In this document: positions 1 through 12,800 of the stretch, one piece after another
Position numbering within the stretch: the stretch's first letter is position 1
Layout: each line of letters starts with the position of its first letter
Assembly (NCBI GenBank): GCA_009741485.1
Contig: CM019220.1
Span: 31,440,185 to 31,504,184, forward strand
Reading direction: 5' to 3'
Source: Malurus cyaneus samueli
Lineage: Eukaryota; Chordata; Aves; Passeriformes; Maluridae
Length of the DNA: 64,000 nucleotides
Notes under the pieces: generated by a model
The model's input: only the letters and a program-made list of their open reading frames with translations
What the model was told of the DNA's origin: nothing
Databases searched by the model: none
Program-made: the position numbers and the translations under genes

Positions 1-2823
1 AAGTGTACCAGATAAAGCATATGCTAGAAAAATAGAAAAAAACCCAGGAGAACAATGAAGGCTAAAGAGCTGTCAAACCACATGCAGAAGAGCATCTCTG
101 CTGACAAAACAAGGCTGCAGGTGCAGAACAGCAAGGCACAGCTGTGACACCCACCCGGGACACTTCTGTTCAGGGAGCTTGGAAATACAATCATGGCATC
201 ATATTTGCATGGCTTAAAACCCAACTCACTGAGTATTTTTAAGATACCAATTAACCCGGTGATTTCAAAACACACATTCACTTGTATGTCTGAAACACTG
301 TCAAAAATGGCAACATTTTGGGTGCTTTCTTATTTCCTATTTTACTATTGCAAACGTGAGCAAGGGAAGCAGGCTGCAAAATTGCTCTGAAACAGCAGAT
401 AGTTTGAAACTTAGTTAACTGCTTGAGGTTGGGAAGGACAGAGGCAAGATCTTTGTTTTCTGGACTTCAGAAAATTCACCCAAACACCTGAGAAAACCAA
501 CTCAAAATCATTCTTTGCCTCACAGTATTGCCTATGTCATTTCTTGCTTAGGCCATGCACCTGGAATCTGATGTGTGACTAGGCAAGGAAAGAAAGATAA
601 TCCCAAACCTACATTCCTGTGAAAACACACCAAATCTCTCTGATGTGAAAAAGGCTGGCAACTCATGCCAACCACTGTATCTTTTCCTGGTCCCTAAAGA
701 ACCCACTGTGATGCAAAGAAGGGGACAGGGAAGGAGAGAGGCATACTTTACTCTCCATCTACTACCATAAACACTCGCCTCGCTGTACAGAGAATCTTCT
801 TGCAGCAGAAACTCCTCTTGCTAAAATAAAATAAATCAGAATAATCTTACCTTCCTAGCTCTTTTGATTCAAGCATATAAAAATTGTGGAAATTATCTGT
901 CTTGATTGGTGTGTGCAGAGATGTGGCCAACAAGCCAGAAAGGCTTTTATTCTCCAGCTTTCTCCTCGACATCATCAAGAGCAGCTCTCTTCTACCAGTC
1001 ACCTGCTGAAGCAAAACAATTCAGAGTTTTGGAAATTCCAGAGTTACAGCACAGGAAAGTATACAAATATTAAGAATTTCAGTCTATAAAAGTAAAATAG
1101 ACATAACTGTGTTCAGTAGTCAATTGAAAATAACACATTTAATTACTGTAAAAATAAAAACTGAAAAGAATACTAATCAAGACATGCTAATTTAATAATG
1201 TGAACACTTAAGATAAGTTGGGGTTTTTATTCTCCCTGGAGCATACCCATAAGATACAAGGGATAAGCTTCAGTTCTAATAAAAATGCTAATAACTACTT
1301 AACTATTAGTAAGATGTACTTTTTAAAATCTTTCTGAAACTCTTCTCTGGATTGTTGCAGTAAGTTGCAGTAGTTCCTTTAAGTTTACACTTTCACCTGG
1401 TATTCCTGGAGGAATTTACCATAATTCCTTCCTGTTTGCTAACTGCAACACAGCAGGAATAGGTAAGAACAGGACACAGTGGGTTGTTTTTTTTTTTTTC
1501 TAGTGGGAATATTCACATTTCTTATTAGGTTTGATCATAGCTCCTCTGAGTTTCCTTTTTAAGGCTGAGTTAATTGTCAGAGAGAAGCATGAATGGACAA
1601 GGTCCTCTTTGCAAGTTCAGATCATTTAGAATCAAATTATGTAGTAATCCTGATTAAATTACCTTAATAAACCAGTAGAACAGCACATTATGAAGATACA
1701 CCCACCCACATAATTTCTATTACAGTTTAAAAAAAAAACCCAACAAAACCAAATCAAATTAAAAATACTGGGGTTTGGTATTTACATTTATAGGCCTGAA
1801 GCATCTCTTCAGGTGAAATGCAAAAGTAGCCTGAAAAAGGTTACTGAAGGATAACAGAAGTCATAATTGATGGCTTTTTCAAGTTAAAGAGAAGGTTTAC
1901 CTCTATTAGTGAAGGCAAAAAAAAAAATAATGGCTAATTACAAATCAGACACAGTCAGCAAAATTACAAAAATGCACCTGCAGTTTTCAAATTACAGAAA
2001 TGCACTATCAGACACTTCTGGGGAAGCACTCGAACTAGTTATGATCCAAATGTAATCCAGTACCCATCCAACATTGCTCACATTCCCATGTGGGATGGAA
2101 CATGGATATTCATATTAGAACTATTTTGGATTTAAATCCAAATAGTATACTATACTATATTTAGCAGAAAAAAGACCCAAACTACACAGTTTAAAAATAA
2201 CTTCAGTGTATTATTTGATATCCAGGAAATACCATCTTTAAGAAATTATTAAAAGGTCACAATACAATCTAATCCACAAGTCTTCGACTCACTCTGTAAC
2301 AAACATGCATTCCTTCTTCTCCAATTAGGACAGTTTACCATTTAAGAGGATGATCCTGATGTCTGAAATTTTACCTGACTCTCCTTAGGGCTGCGCTCAC
2401 TCGATAACTTTAACTGAACTGTATCTTTTTACTGCCATACTTCAGCACAAAAACATTCATGTTTGATAACTGGCCTCATTAATTAAGAGCTTACCATTAT
2501 CAAGTTTATTACCACTATAGAGCTTATTATGGAAGCATTCATTTTATATGATCCTTAGTACAGAACAATTATTATTAAGGAAAACTTCGGCCTCACGTTA
2601 CCCTGACTTGTTTCTCTGGTAAGTCACCACATCTCCTTTTTATTAGTTCAGTATCATCAAGAACAGAAAAAAACACATATCCATAGCGAGCAGAAACCCA
2701 CAAAAAGGCATATAATCTACACAGGAGAAGAGATTCAGCTAGCTATGGAAAAAATGGCACGAAATGTAATACATGAACTATTTCCCAAATTAAAAAGTGC
2801 TATCTTGTAGTGTTATACATCGC
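1..2823. other. AT-rich DNA without recognised genes
   Basis: No exon of a known protein is visible on either strand; open frames are short and unconserved in appearance. If the minus-strand first exon at about 3.5 kb is real, this would be its first intron. Confidence 0.6.
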
Positions 2824-3147
2824 AAAAAAAAAAGCCCCAAGAAACAGACATTGGAAGTGTAGCTCTCAAAAAAGCTCCAAGAAACAGACATTGGAAGTGT
2901 GGCTCTCAAAAAAGCCCCAAGAAACAGACATTGGAAGTGTGGCTCTCAAAAAAGCCCCAAGAAACAGACATTGGAAGTGTGGCTCTCAAAAAGCCCCAAG
3001 AAACAGACATTGGAAGTGTGGCTCTCAAAAAGCCCCAAGAAACAGACATTGGAAGTGTGGCTCTCAAAAAAGCCCCAAGAAACAGACATTGGAAGTGTGG
3101 CTCTCAAAAAGCCCCAAGAAACAGACAATTGGAAGTGTGGCTCTCAC
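2824..3147. repeat. Minisatellite, 39-40 bp unit, 8 copies
   Basis: Eight near-perfect units begin at gcccc (or gctcc) positions 2834, 2874, 2914, 2954, 2993, 3032, 3072 and 3111. The unit is an A5-A6 run, then gccccaagaaacagacat and tggaagtgtggctctc. Units differ mainly in the length of the A run, which makes them 39 or 40 bp. A degenerate ninth start (aatccccaaaatt) follows. All frames are open through it, so the repetitive open frames on both strands are not evidence of a protein. Confidence 0.97.
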
Positions 3148-3496
3148 AGAAATCCCCAAAATTCTCATTAAGGAGAAAGCGTCCCACTAAACCACGGAAG
3201 TTTAACCGAGCAAAAGTCAGCTTATTTAAGACGCCCTTTCTGAAGATGTCGAGCTCTCGCTGCGGGCCGGGAAGAACTGTGGCTGCGAGGGACCAGGGAG
3301 GGCAGCAGCAGCAGGGCGGGACCCGGCCCCGTAGCCCCGGGACAGCCCCGACTCCCCTCACAGCGAGGGAGGCAGAAATGTGGCCAACCGGGCGGGGAGG
3401 CAGCTCGGCTCCTCCACCGCGCCCAGCCAACAACCCACCAGAGCAGTCCCCCGGCCGGGAACACTGGGCGCTCACTCCCTAGCCGGCCACACTCAC

Positions 3497-3600
3497 CGCT
3501 GGCCGCCGCCCGCAGTCCCTCACGGCGCCGCTCCCGCTCTCTCGCTCCCTCTCGCTGTTTGAAAGGCGCAACCGGGGCGTCCGGACGCCACGCCGGCTCG
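3497..3600 (-). other. Candidate non-coding first exon of a minus-strand gene beyond the left edge
   Basis: Downstream of the promoter cluster the minus strand runs through a purine-rich leader and reaches the strong donor CAGCG/GTGAGTG at 3497/3496. No convincing start codon with conserved protein follows, so the exon is probably 5' UTR. The 5' limit is a guess. Known vertebrate order around HECW1 (STK17A then COA1 downstream) suggests a neighbour, but no kinase-coding sequence of STK17A was found in the island or in 1-3200. Confidence 0.45.
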
Positions 3601-3604
3601 CGCG

Positions 3605-3680
3605 CCAGGCCCCGCCCACCCGGCTGCACAGCCAATCCGCGCCCTGCCGCGAGGCGCAGCGGCACGGGGATTGGCGGAGC
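3605..3680. promoter_or_regulatory. Core promoter with GC box and opposed CCAAT boxes
   Basis: A GC box (ccccgcccacc, 3610-3620; Sp-type on the minus strand), CCAAT on the plus strand at 3632-3636 and CCAAT on the minus strand at 3670-3674 (attgg) lie within about 65 bases. No TATA box is seen. The minus-strand CCAAT and GC box lie in the usual order upstream of the candidate exon ending at 3497. The plus-strand CCAAT could serve a divergent transcript. Confidence 0.6.
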
Positions 3681-3758
3681 GCCCTCCGCTCGGCAGCGCC
3701 CCCTGCCGGCTCCCCGGCCGCGCGCCCCACAGCGGCAGGTGCCGTCCGCGCTGCGGGC

Positions 3759-4088
3759 CGAGCAGTGAGGGAGCCGGGCGGTCAGGGGGCTAAGCGGTGA
3801 GGGACCGAGCAGTGAGGGGGCTAAGCGGTGAGGGACCGAGCAGTGAGGGGGCTAAGCGGTGAGGGACCGAGCAGTGAGGGGGCTAAGCGGTGAGGGAGCC
3901 GGGCAGTGAGGGGGCTGAGCGGTGAGGGACCGAGCAGTGAGGGGGCTAAGCGGTGAGGGAGCCGGGCAGTGAGGGGGCTGAGCGGTGAGGGACCGAACGG
4001 TGAGGGACCGAGCGGTCAGGGGCTAAGCGGTGAGGAAGCTGAGCGGTGAGGGACCGAGCGGTCAGGGACCGAGCGGTCAGGGAGCCGG
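3759..4088. repeat. G-rich minisatellite, 31 bp higher-order unit of 10-11 bp subunits
   Basis: The plus strand repeats variants of gcRgtgaggg followed by accga, ggcta or agccg. A 31 bp period (gagcagtgaggggg, ctaagcggtgagggacc) is clear from about 3805 to 3900 and becomes irregular towards 4088. Frequent GGG/GGGGG runs give the plus strand G-quadruplex potential. It lies inside the CpG island, upstream of the minus-strand promoter cluster. Confidence 0.95.
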
Positions 4089-4326
4089 AGGCGCCGGGCT
4101 CGGGGCGCTGCGGGGCAGCCGCTGGTGTCCGCACCTCTCGGGGTGCGCGGAGCCGCCGCTTCCAGCCACAGGCACCGGTGACAAGTCCCGGTCCCGGGGC
4201 CGTGTGCGAGCCAAACATCGCAGCGAAGGCTCCTCTGTAGGTCCGCTGCATCCCCGAGCGCTGAAGCAGCGGGGAACGGCCGAGGCGGCGGGGCAGAGCC
4301 AGGTGCGCGGGCAGCTCCCGGTGCAC

Positions 4327-4338
4327 GCCGCCATCCTG
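4327..4338 (+). promoter_or_regulatory. YY1-like site
   Basis: The sequence gccgccatcctg differs by one base from the YY1 consensus GCCGCCATnTTG common in CpG-island promoters. On the minus strand it reads an ATG in a good start context, but the 85-codon frame behind it ends in the minisatellite and is not recognised. Confidence 0.3.
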
Positions 4339-6965
4339 TGCCTCCCCCCGGCGTGGGGAGCCGGGGACACGAGCCGAGTCTGCAGCGCTTCCGCTCCGTG
4401 CTGGTGCGGGATGTGGCGGGGAAAAGCCGCAGCTACACGGACAGAAGCGCTGTGTGAACCCCGCCACCGCTGTGCGAGTGACGCAGCTGCGACCACAGCA
4501 CCGGCCCAATTCAGTTAAAAACCCAGCGATAAACCAGTTCTCACTGACAGCTGCCTGGAGCAGAGTGCTTTCAGTACTTGTCTACAAGTACGGATCTCGC
4601 AGGGAGGTCGTATGACAATCTCTGTTTTCATACGTGCAAGTGGAAACAGCGTCTTCCTCGTGAGAAGCCCACAACAAAAAGAAAAAAAAGTTAAAAGACT
4701 TTAACCTGTGATTTCAAAGACTCTTTCCGAGGACCCAGAATGGCCTAAAGCATGGTTCAGAAATAAATTGAAGTTAGAAAGGGTTCTAAAATAGTTGCAA
4801 TTTGTTTGTCAAATTGGTTTCCTCTGAAGCAATCCAACCAGCTAGAAATTTGCAAACATCCGTTTTAGAATAGATTTGTCATGAAGGCAGTAATGGTAAT
4901 GCAGCATCAGAGTTTAAGAGTTGCATGTTTTAATTTCAGCAGTGTACCATTAGAGTTACTGGGTTAATTCTGTTTATGTCATGGCACTGCCAGTGAAGTG
5001 AGTAATTGCTGTGTTTATCCCAGTGCCTAAGTCATACTGTCACAGCAATGCTTGTATTATGATGAAAATAGTATAAATGGAGATAAGAGAGGCAGTGTGA
5101 GAGAGCAGAAAGTATTCTTGAAGAGACCAGAGTATGTCACACCATGGAGCTGGCACACTGAGATATACCTACTGAAAACATCTGAAACTCCTGCTTGCTT
5201 GAACTTCCATCTGAATGGATGTGGATATTTGCACTGTGGATATTTTTGACAAAAGCAGTCCAAAAGCTTTACTCTCTCCCTCAGAATTCCAGATCATATC
5301 CTTACTTCAGTATAACATGATTCCAAATACATCTGTCAAATAAAAATACAACTTGTGGACAGGGTTGGTTTTGTTGAGAAGTGCTCTTTGTGCAGTATGA
5401 AAAGCAGGCAGCATTCCAAACATACCGAGTGAGCCACAGAGTAAAATTAAATGATGCCCACAATTAAGATGTTTTAGATTATTATAGCACGTGGTGCCAA
5501 GAAGTAAATGACAGTGCTTATGTTTGTCTCCTTAGCTGCTTCTGTGCCTTTTACTGATCCTTTTCAGGATTTACTCTACTCTCCCTTTAAGTTTAAAAAA
5601 AAACAAGTAAATACCAAAAATGTTTCATGACATGCGTGTTATTGTAGTTTTGGTTATCTGTTTATGTAGTGCCATAGAAACATGAATGGCACTTAGAGAA
5701 GGGTATAATTGACAGGACTCCACCCTGAGGACTTTGTAATTTTACTCAGATACACCACAGCTGAGAAGGACAAACAGAGGGTGGAGAAGGGGGAATGGGT
5801 AGGCTGAAGGTCACAACAGTACAGGATCATGAACCATTATTATTCTTAATGTATATACACCTGGTCTTTGGGATAATTAAAAAATAGCAATTAAAGGTGT
5901 TAGCTTCATAGCTCCCATTCTTAGTTACTTCTTGCTTCCCTTGATTACCTATCCATTACAAAGCTGGCTCTTTCAGCCTTTAAAGAACCCTTGATCAGCA
6001 GCCGTTTGGCACAGCTGTGATGTACAGCCCGAGGTGCTCAGAGCCACAGGTGTTTTCAGGAGCCAGCCTTGTGGGAAAAGCTCAGCTCCCTCAACAAGTG
6101 CAGATTTCAGCCCAGGTCCGGCACGGGGTAGATGCTGTTCGGACTGAAGAGATGGCAGCAGACCTTTAGCAGGGAACTCTGTCAGTGACTTGGGGGACAA
6201 GCACACAACATTAAGAGCTACACAGCTGGAAGCTCAGTGTGCTTGAGCCTGTTCCAACTCATTTTTATTTAATACAGGCCATTTCAAAAAAAATGGGGTT
6301 CTTTTCCCCCACATGCCAAAATCCCTGTGCCACCCTCTCACACAAGGCAATCCTCAATGCAGTGGGAAATCTCTGGGTTCACCCTGCTGACCACAGCTGC
6401 CTCAGTGTCACCCAGCACGAGCTCCAGACCAGTGCCAGTGTTTACACTGAGCGAAAGTGAGTAATTGTGCAATACGTGGCATCTGTTATCAGTGACCCGG
6501 ATGAAAATACCTTATGAGTCTGGCATCAAGAATGACAACAGAGAGCACATTCTGAAATGGCTCCAGTCCCAAAGCCTCGCCTCTTCCCACAGGAGCTCTC
6601 CTTCAGTGACTCAGGTTAGCATGCATCACATCTCTGGTAGCAGCAAGAGAACGCAAAATTATCTCCTAGAAGAAGTTTAAAAAACTTTTAAAGTTTTTAA
6701 AGTTTAAAAGAATAGAAATATCACTTCACTATCAAATTCTACAAACAGTTTGTGTAACACACAGGGGAAGTGACAAGTTGCCATTTAACCATTCTCCTTG
6801 GGCTGTGTTTTGGTGGGGAGAACGTTTGCCTAGGAGCTGATTAAAGGCCAGTGTCTCTCACTGGAAACAGTACTATCTCTTAGAAAAGTAGAAGGAAATA
6901 TTTGGTGGGGGCTGCTGACTTAGTAAAGACAAAAAAATGCATTACTCCCTGAAGATATTTCCCTG

Positions 6966-6999
6966 TGAAAATACAGAACTTTTGAAAATACAGAACTTT
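6966..6999. repeat. Perfect 17 bp tandem duplication
   Basis: The unit tgaaaatacagaacttt occurs twice without a gap. It is intergenic. Confidence 0.9.
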
Positions 7000-9826
7000 C
7001 CTGAGTTTCAGCCACTGCTGTAAAGTATTGCTGCCACCTCTGATGCTCCATTCAAAAGCAGAGACTCTTCCATGAAGCCTGGGCCTCTCCAATGTGTTTG
7101 TCATAGAAGGGTTTTTCTTCTTATGTAGTTCTTGTTCAAGTTATGTTGCATATAGCTGCAGAATTTTTACTTTCTCCACTTCCAAAATGATGATTTGTAA
7201 TATGCCAGACCCTCTAGGCCATCAGAAATCACTTAGCAAAGGTGATGTCAGAAAGAGGATCATGTAGGTTGTCTAAAGGTTTTCAGGTGCTTCAAAGGAC
7301 ATAGAATGATTTGGAGATAAAGGTACTCACTTAAAAAAGGAAGTTACAGTATATTCAGAGGCACAATAAAAGAGATGATTTACCAAGTGGATTTTGTAAG
7401 AAGATTTATTTTAATTAAGTGATTTCATGATGAAACATGGTCTTAAACAAAATAGAGATCAGTATGAAAATAAAATTATACACAGAAAATTCTTTTCCCC
7501 AAATGTTTTTGAGTAACAGGAAATACAACACAACAGTCCTGTATTCAAATTATGTAAATCTGTGAGCAGTCAAACATTATAGTACATTCCTTGAAGCCAG
7601 GCACAAAGAAACACATTGTGTGCCCCTGTAACACACTCAACACATTTTCTATCTATTCTCTCTGCCTCAAAGAAAAAATCGTGAAATGTAATGCAATGTA
7701 AATGGGGAAAAGGACAGAAACCATCTTAATGCTTGAAGCACGTATTCCCCATTTAGTGTTCTGTGAAAGACACGTACCAAATTCAGATGAAACTTAAAGT
7801 GGCTTTAGAAAGATAGAAAAACTTGGAATTTTATTTGATATAGTCTTGTGAACACTTAACTGAAAAGTATGGAAAGGATTAAAAAATACACTGTGTTCTA
7901 CTTAAAGCTTAGAAATAAATATGCACTCTGTATTCTCAGTGCCTGAAATTCTTTAAAAACAAAGAACTTGGTATAAAATTATATCAAGTAATAGTCAAAA
8001 ATGAGGAAGATGCACCTATAATCCTGTTAGATTCTGGATGCCTGCATCCCCACTACAAAAACTTGTAAAACTCTACACACTTTCAAACATGCTGAAAATA
8101 ACCCAAACTGTAACCTAGCAAGGGCAGGAATATCGACTGACTTGGGGGTAGCAGTATTCCACACCACATCCCTCCCTGCCTTCTTTTCCTCTAAAGTTTT
8201 CCCTTTCCATACTGTACCAGCCCTTGTAATTACAAATGCTCAGTCACTTATTCAAAAAGCAGCCTTGCTTATCAGGATTCATGGAGGCCCTCAAGGCTAT
8301 GTCATTCCAAGGAAAAACAGAGTACAAAGAAAAAGCATCCTCCTAATATGATTTATGTAGTTAATATTATCATAATTCTCCTCCTCCCTGCAATGCTGAT
8401 AATAAACAGCAGTCTCCTGAGTGCTGCAGACTCATTGCAGAAAAATGTCCTGCTGTATGGAACTATTGAACCAGTATGGTTCAACATGGGAGTTGTCTTC
8501 TCATTTAGGATTTCAAGTTTATATAAAACTCCTACAATCTCAGTTATCACGTTGAAGAAGAAAACTCACAAGGAATTCTTCTTTTGACTCTCATATTGAC
8601 TCATTCAATAGTCTTGTCTTTTAGGTAAAGAATCAGGTGAGCTTTTAGGTAGAGAAACCCATCCTAAAATGCTCCCACCCTCTTACACAGTGTCTTTTCT
8701 GATAATGTCATTAGAGTGTCAATGGAATCAATCCATGCATCAGCTTGGCTAAAGACCTGGGTCACTGAGAATATTCTGATTACCTTAACTAAGCTTTGGA
8801 AATGCCACATCAATCCTTGTCTTCATGGAAATGCGTGGTTCTTACAAACCATAACACATACCTCAAGTATCTTAATTTTTTTTTTTAAAATCTGCATTTT
8901 GACACATCTAAGCATTAGGGATTTGGCCCATCACATTGAAAAGGGAAGTTACATTGGTTGTGATGATTTAACCTCTTACCAGAAGTTGTATCTCTTGCCA
9001 AATGCAGATAGTAATAAACAGTCATTAGTTACACAAATAAAAGAGGGCTTCCAGATACTACCCTTATTTCATTCAGAAGCTTTCGTTTTCCTGAAAATAG
9101 CCCAAATAAAAAACCCCAACCCAGGCCCAAGAAAAAAAAAAAGCCACATAGAAGTAAATTTTCTGATTGTGTACTTAGATTTTCAAAATTTAGTTAAAGC
9201 ATGCCTTGCAGTTGCAGTATCCCCAATGTATTTTGGGATGAACAGTCATTTCTTTCCTAGGTGCATTACCATAGATTAGTTTTCAAGCAGAAAGTACCCT
9301 GTTTTGTATCCCAGGCATCATCACAGCTCACTGTCCTGCTCCCTGTCCTCAAGTGCAGTCCTTTTTCTGTGCCTACTCTCAGACTTGTCTTCACTCCAGC
9401 ACTACTCCGTGGCTGTATCTTCTGTGCTCCGAGGAGCTGCCCTGTCTTATCATTACAGCTCCTACAATTACATTCCTTCTCAGAATTATTTATGAGGCTT
9501 CAGCGATTTATTTTCTTATTCATACAGTAATTTACTTTAAAGCTAGTGAGCTCCAATGTCTGACTGCAGTCAGCATGGCAATCAAATATGATGTCTCAGC
9601 AAATCTCCTTTTATTGACCTTATACTGCTGGATGTGCATTTCTAAATATGAAAAATGTAATCATTTAAAATGAAAGATGTTGACTAGCCAATGGAGTGTG
9701 TCATGAGTTGCTTCTATTGCAATTAGCAGGTATCCCAGACAGAACAAGCTTTCAGGAAGACTCCAGTTCAAGGGCTGTATGACAAAGCTTCCAGCTGTGG
9801 AAGGCACAGTCGTCACTAAGGTAATA

Positions 9827-9876
9827 GTGATAATTTCTGAATCAGAAATTATCTGCAGTCTCTCAGAAATTATCAC
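9827..9876. repeat. Perfect palindrome plus third arm
   Basis: gataatttctga (9829-9840), a single a, and tcagaaattatc (9842-9853) form a 25 bp perfect inverted repeat. A further copy tcagaaattatcac (9863-9876) can pair with gtgataatttctga (9827-9840), so two hairpins are mutually exclusive. It lies in the AT-rich region beyond HECW1. Confidence 0.85.
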
Positions 9877-12800
9877 TGCAAAGTCTCTGCACCCACCTGC
9901 CCAACAGCCTGGAGCAGCCCATGGGGGATCACAAATTCTGGCAATATAAAACATTGCAAGAAAAAGCCCCTGCCTCATTAATTCTGCAAAATTAAAACCA
10001 AAAAACATTTTACTCTTGGATACCTAATCAACAATTTTCAAAAAAACTTAGGACTATTTTTCTTAAACCACTCAGTCTTCATGTCAGAATAACAGTGATC
10101 CTATAGACTCTGGACTGAGGGAGCTGCTTTTGAAAGAAAAACCAAACCCACAGTCTTAACTATGTACCACAGCTACAGTCAGTGTAGGTGGTCAGCAATT
10201 GTCTCTGGGTGATTGGAGGATTATGTGCAATCAAAAGGGACAGGATGCATGGCCTTTGAATAGGGCCACAATAAGGGAGACCAGTCCTGTGGAGTTCCAT
10301 AGGTCTATACATTTAAAAGTTAATTACACTGATGTCAGCACTAAAGTATGTTAAATTAATTGAACAATATACCTCCTGAGTGCTTAACAAAAGCCCCTTA
10401 GAAAGCAAGGCTCTTTCTAACAGGGGGTGAAATAGAAGGTTCTGAAAGTTCTGAAAACAAGAAACAACTGAAACCCAAAAGATAAGGTTTCATTATTCAG
10501 AAGTTTTTTAATGGGTTGAAGGATTGAAAGCAGCCTAGCTCAGCTCCCTTTCATGTTCATCACAGCTTTGAGAAATTTGTCAGAATATATCTCTAGTTAA
10601 AATTTTATTATAATTATTCTGCAATGTAATCTGAAAGGAAACGTTCAAATTTTGAATAACTGATTTAGAAAGAGGCTAATCAGTAAGTGTAGCAATTATT
10701 ACAGTCCTCAGGAGGTATTTTTAAATGCATTTTGAAAACGTACAGATACTTGAATGGATTGTAACCATTCCAGGAATCCTTGACTGTCATCTTTTCACCT
10801 CCAATCAGGAGGAACTTTCTAAACAGTGGCAAGAAAGTCAGTTATACAAAACAGAATTATCAAATCAATCATGATTTTATCTGAAAACACCTACAGCATA
10901 ATATGGCTCTGAGCAAAACCTATGAAGTAAAGCCCTAAAGGAAGTTTCCACCTGAAAAATACCTTTCTTTGAGTAAAATTGCTTAAAAATACTAACAATG
11001 TTTAACTAAAAAAAATGTCATAGAAATAAACATCCTAAATAGTAGTAGCCTAGTGCTAAAATTAGTCTAAAACTGAACTGAACATAGGCACTATGAAATT
11101 TATGGTCTGAGAGACACACAAAATATAAACTATCCTTCATTGTTAACATCCTGTGTTTGGAGGGTCAGCGCTGTAATTTTGCATACTGCTAACAAAAGTG
11201 GATTATACTGGCTTTACAGCAAAGGTCTTCTTTCCCTCTACTATTTGCCTAACGTATATTCATTTTTCCAGCAAACAAGTAACTTCAAATTCAACCTCCC
11301 AAATTCTTTTTTATTGTAAAATATTTAGGCAAAAGGTTAGACTCGTCCAACAGCAGCCACTGTGGTTGCACTAACAAAATGGTACACCATTTTTTACTTA
11401 AACTGATGAGCCAGTCAACCCATAGCATTTGTTTTATACCCATAGTTCTGTTTTATACCACATAATTGAGCAAGAACACAGTTTAAGAAGCCAGCTTAGA
11501 GTAATTCTTCTGAAATTTTGCTTGGAGTTCAATTGCTTGCCCAGAGAGAACAGGATGAGAAGAGGAAAAAGGGAAACAGCAGTGATGGCTGAGTTGTATC
11601 ACAAAGCTATACCTCAATCTTGTAACTAAAGACCAGCTTTCTGTGGTAACCAACAGGACTAAATTAATCCTCCACATAAAAACAGTGGCAGGAGTAACAA
11701 CACTATGAGTACAATTTAATGCAGATAAGTTTCATTCACTGAAAAGAAGTAACTTGCTTTGTGCTATGGGAGATGAACTGACACTGGCCATCCACACAGA
11801 TGCTGCAGATTCCCTCAGTCCAGAGACAGTGTGCTTCAAGTACCTCCATCAAACTCTGCAGCTACCACTGCAGAAACTCAGTAAACATCTGTAATTAATA
11901 CTGCTGAGATTACATTTGACAACCAGATGATACCATTGCAAATGCTTCAGAAGGATTTTTTTTTTCTTCTTTAAAGGATTAAAAATAAGTAAGAAATCAC
12001 AAACCTCTTCTCTTTCCTATAATTTTAAACTGAGCAAACTACCAGTCCAGTGCTCTGCCAGTTCAGCTCCTGCCAGAAGCTTTGTGTGATGTCCTGCCAG
12101 GCTGCTGTTGCTTAGATTTTCAGTTTGCCTGAAGATTCCAGATATTCCCTGTACCCTGTGTGACCTGGGGTTAACTGCTGCCATGTGGAGCTCATGTGGT
12201 GCCCATGAGCAGGGCTGTGAACACAGGAGATCTCACTCCACATACCCTCCACACCATATTAACTTTTTTTTTTATGGTGGGGTCAGTATGAGGATAATGA
12301 AAATTATGTTTAAAAGCAAAAGGAGGCAAATATTTGATGAATACCAAGGAAAAAACAGCAGGCAGGGAGGGGTGAGGAAAAAGGTCTGGATTGAAAGGCT
12401 TTTCCATCCTGCCCTGGCAGGTGCTGCTGGCAGTGTGACAGAGGTGGCAGATGGCTGTCCCCTGCCTGCTGTGGGCAAAGGCACTGCTCCCCTCACAGCT
12501 GCTGGCCTGCAGACTCTGAATGGGTGACTGCTTGCTGCAGCAGGTGCCACACTGCATAACTTCATTGATTGCAAGCTTTTCTGGTGTATTTAGGAGTGTC
12601 TGGTATAACCTGACTGCCAGCCGTGCCAGGTGAGCAGAGCACACCTCTGCTGGGGTGCAGGGGACAGAGGCCACTCTGCTGCCAGCCTGCCCAGACTCCA
12701 GTGACCCATGAGCTGCTGTTTGGCTGGTGATGTGTGGCTCCACCTCTCAGCAGAGCAGAAAACATGGGCATCTCCCTTAAACTCGTGCAGGGAGCTCTCC

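Larger units (their letters stand above)
3230..4515. promoter_or_regulatory. CpG island
   Basis: A sharply bounded GC-rich, CpG-dense segment in otherwise AT-rich DNA. It holds a core-promoter cluster at about 3610-3674, a candidate minus-strand first exon and a G-rich minisatellite (3759-4088). Open frames across it on both strands reflect base composition; none resembles a known protein. Confidence 0.85.

Noticed and set aside
2810..3482. Open frames of 90-183 codons with a repetitive protein on both strands
   Set aside because: They run through the 39-40 bp minisatellite, which lacks stops in all frames. The encoded repeats shift frame between units and show no conserved domain.
3946..4518. 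Long open frames on both strands in the CpG island, including an 85-codon minus frame starting at 4334 in a good start context
   Set aside because: High G+C removes stop codons. The predicted proteins are Arg/Ala/Pro-rich, run into the minisatellite and resemble no known family, including the kinase STK17A.
12192..12743. 183-codon minus-strand frame
   Set aside because: No recognisable domain, overlapping frames of similar length on both strands, and a position beyond or within the distal 3' UTR.
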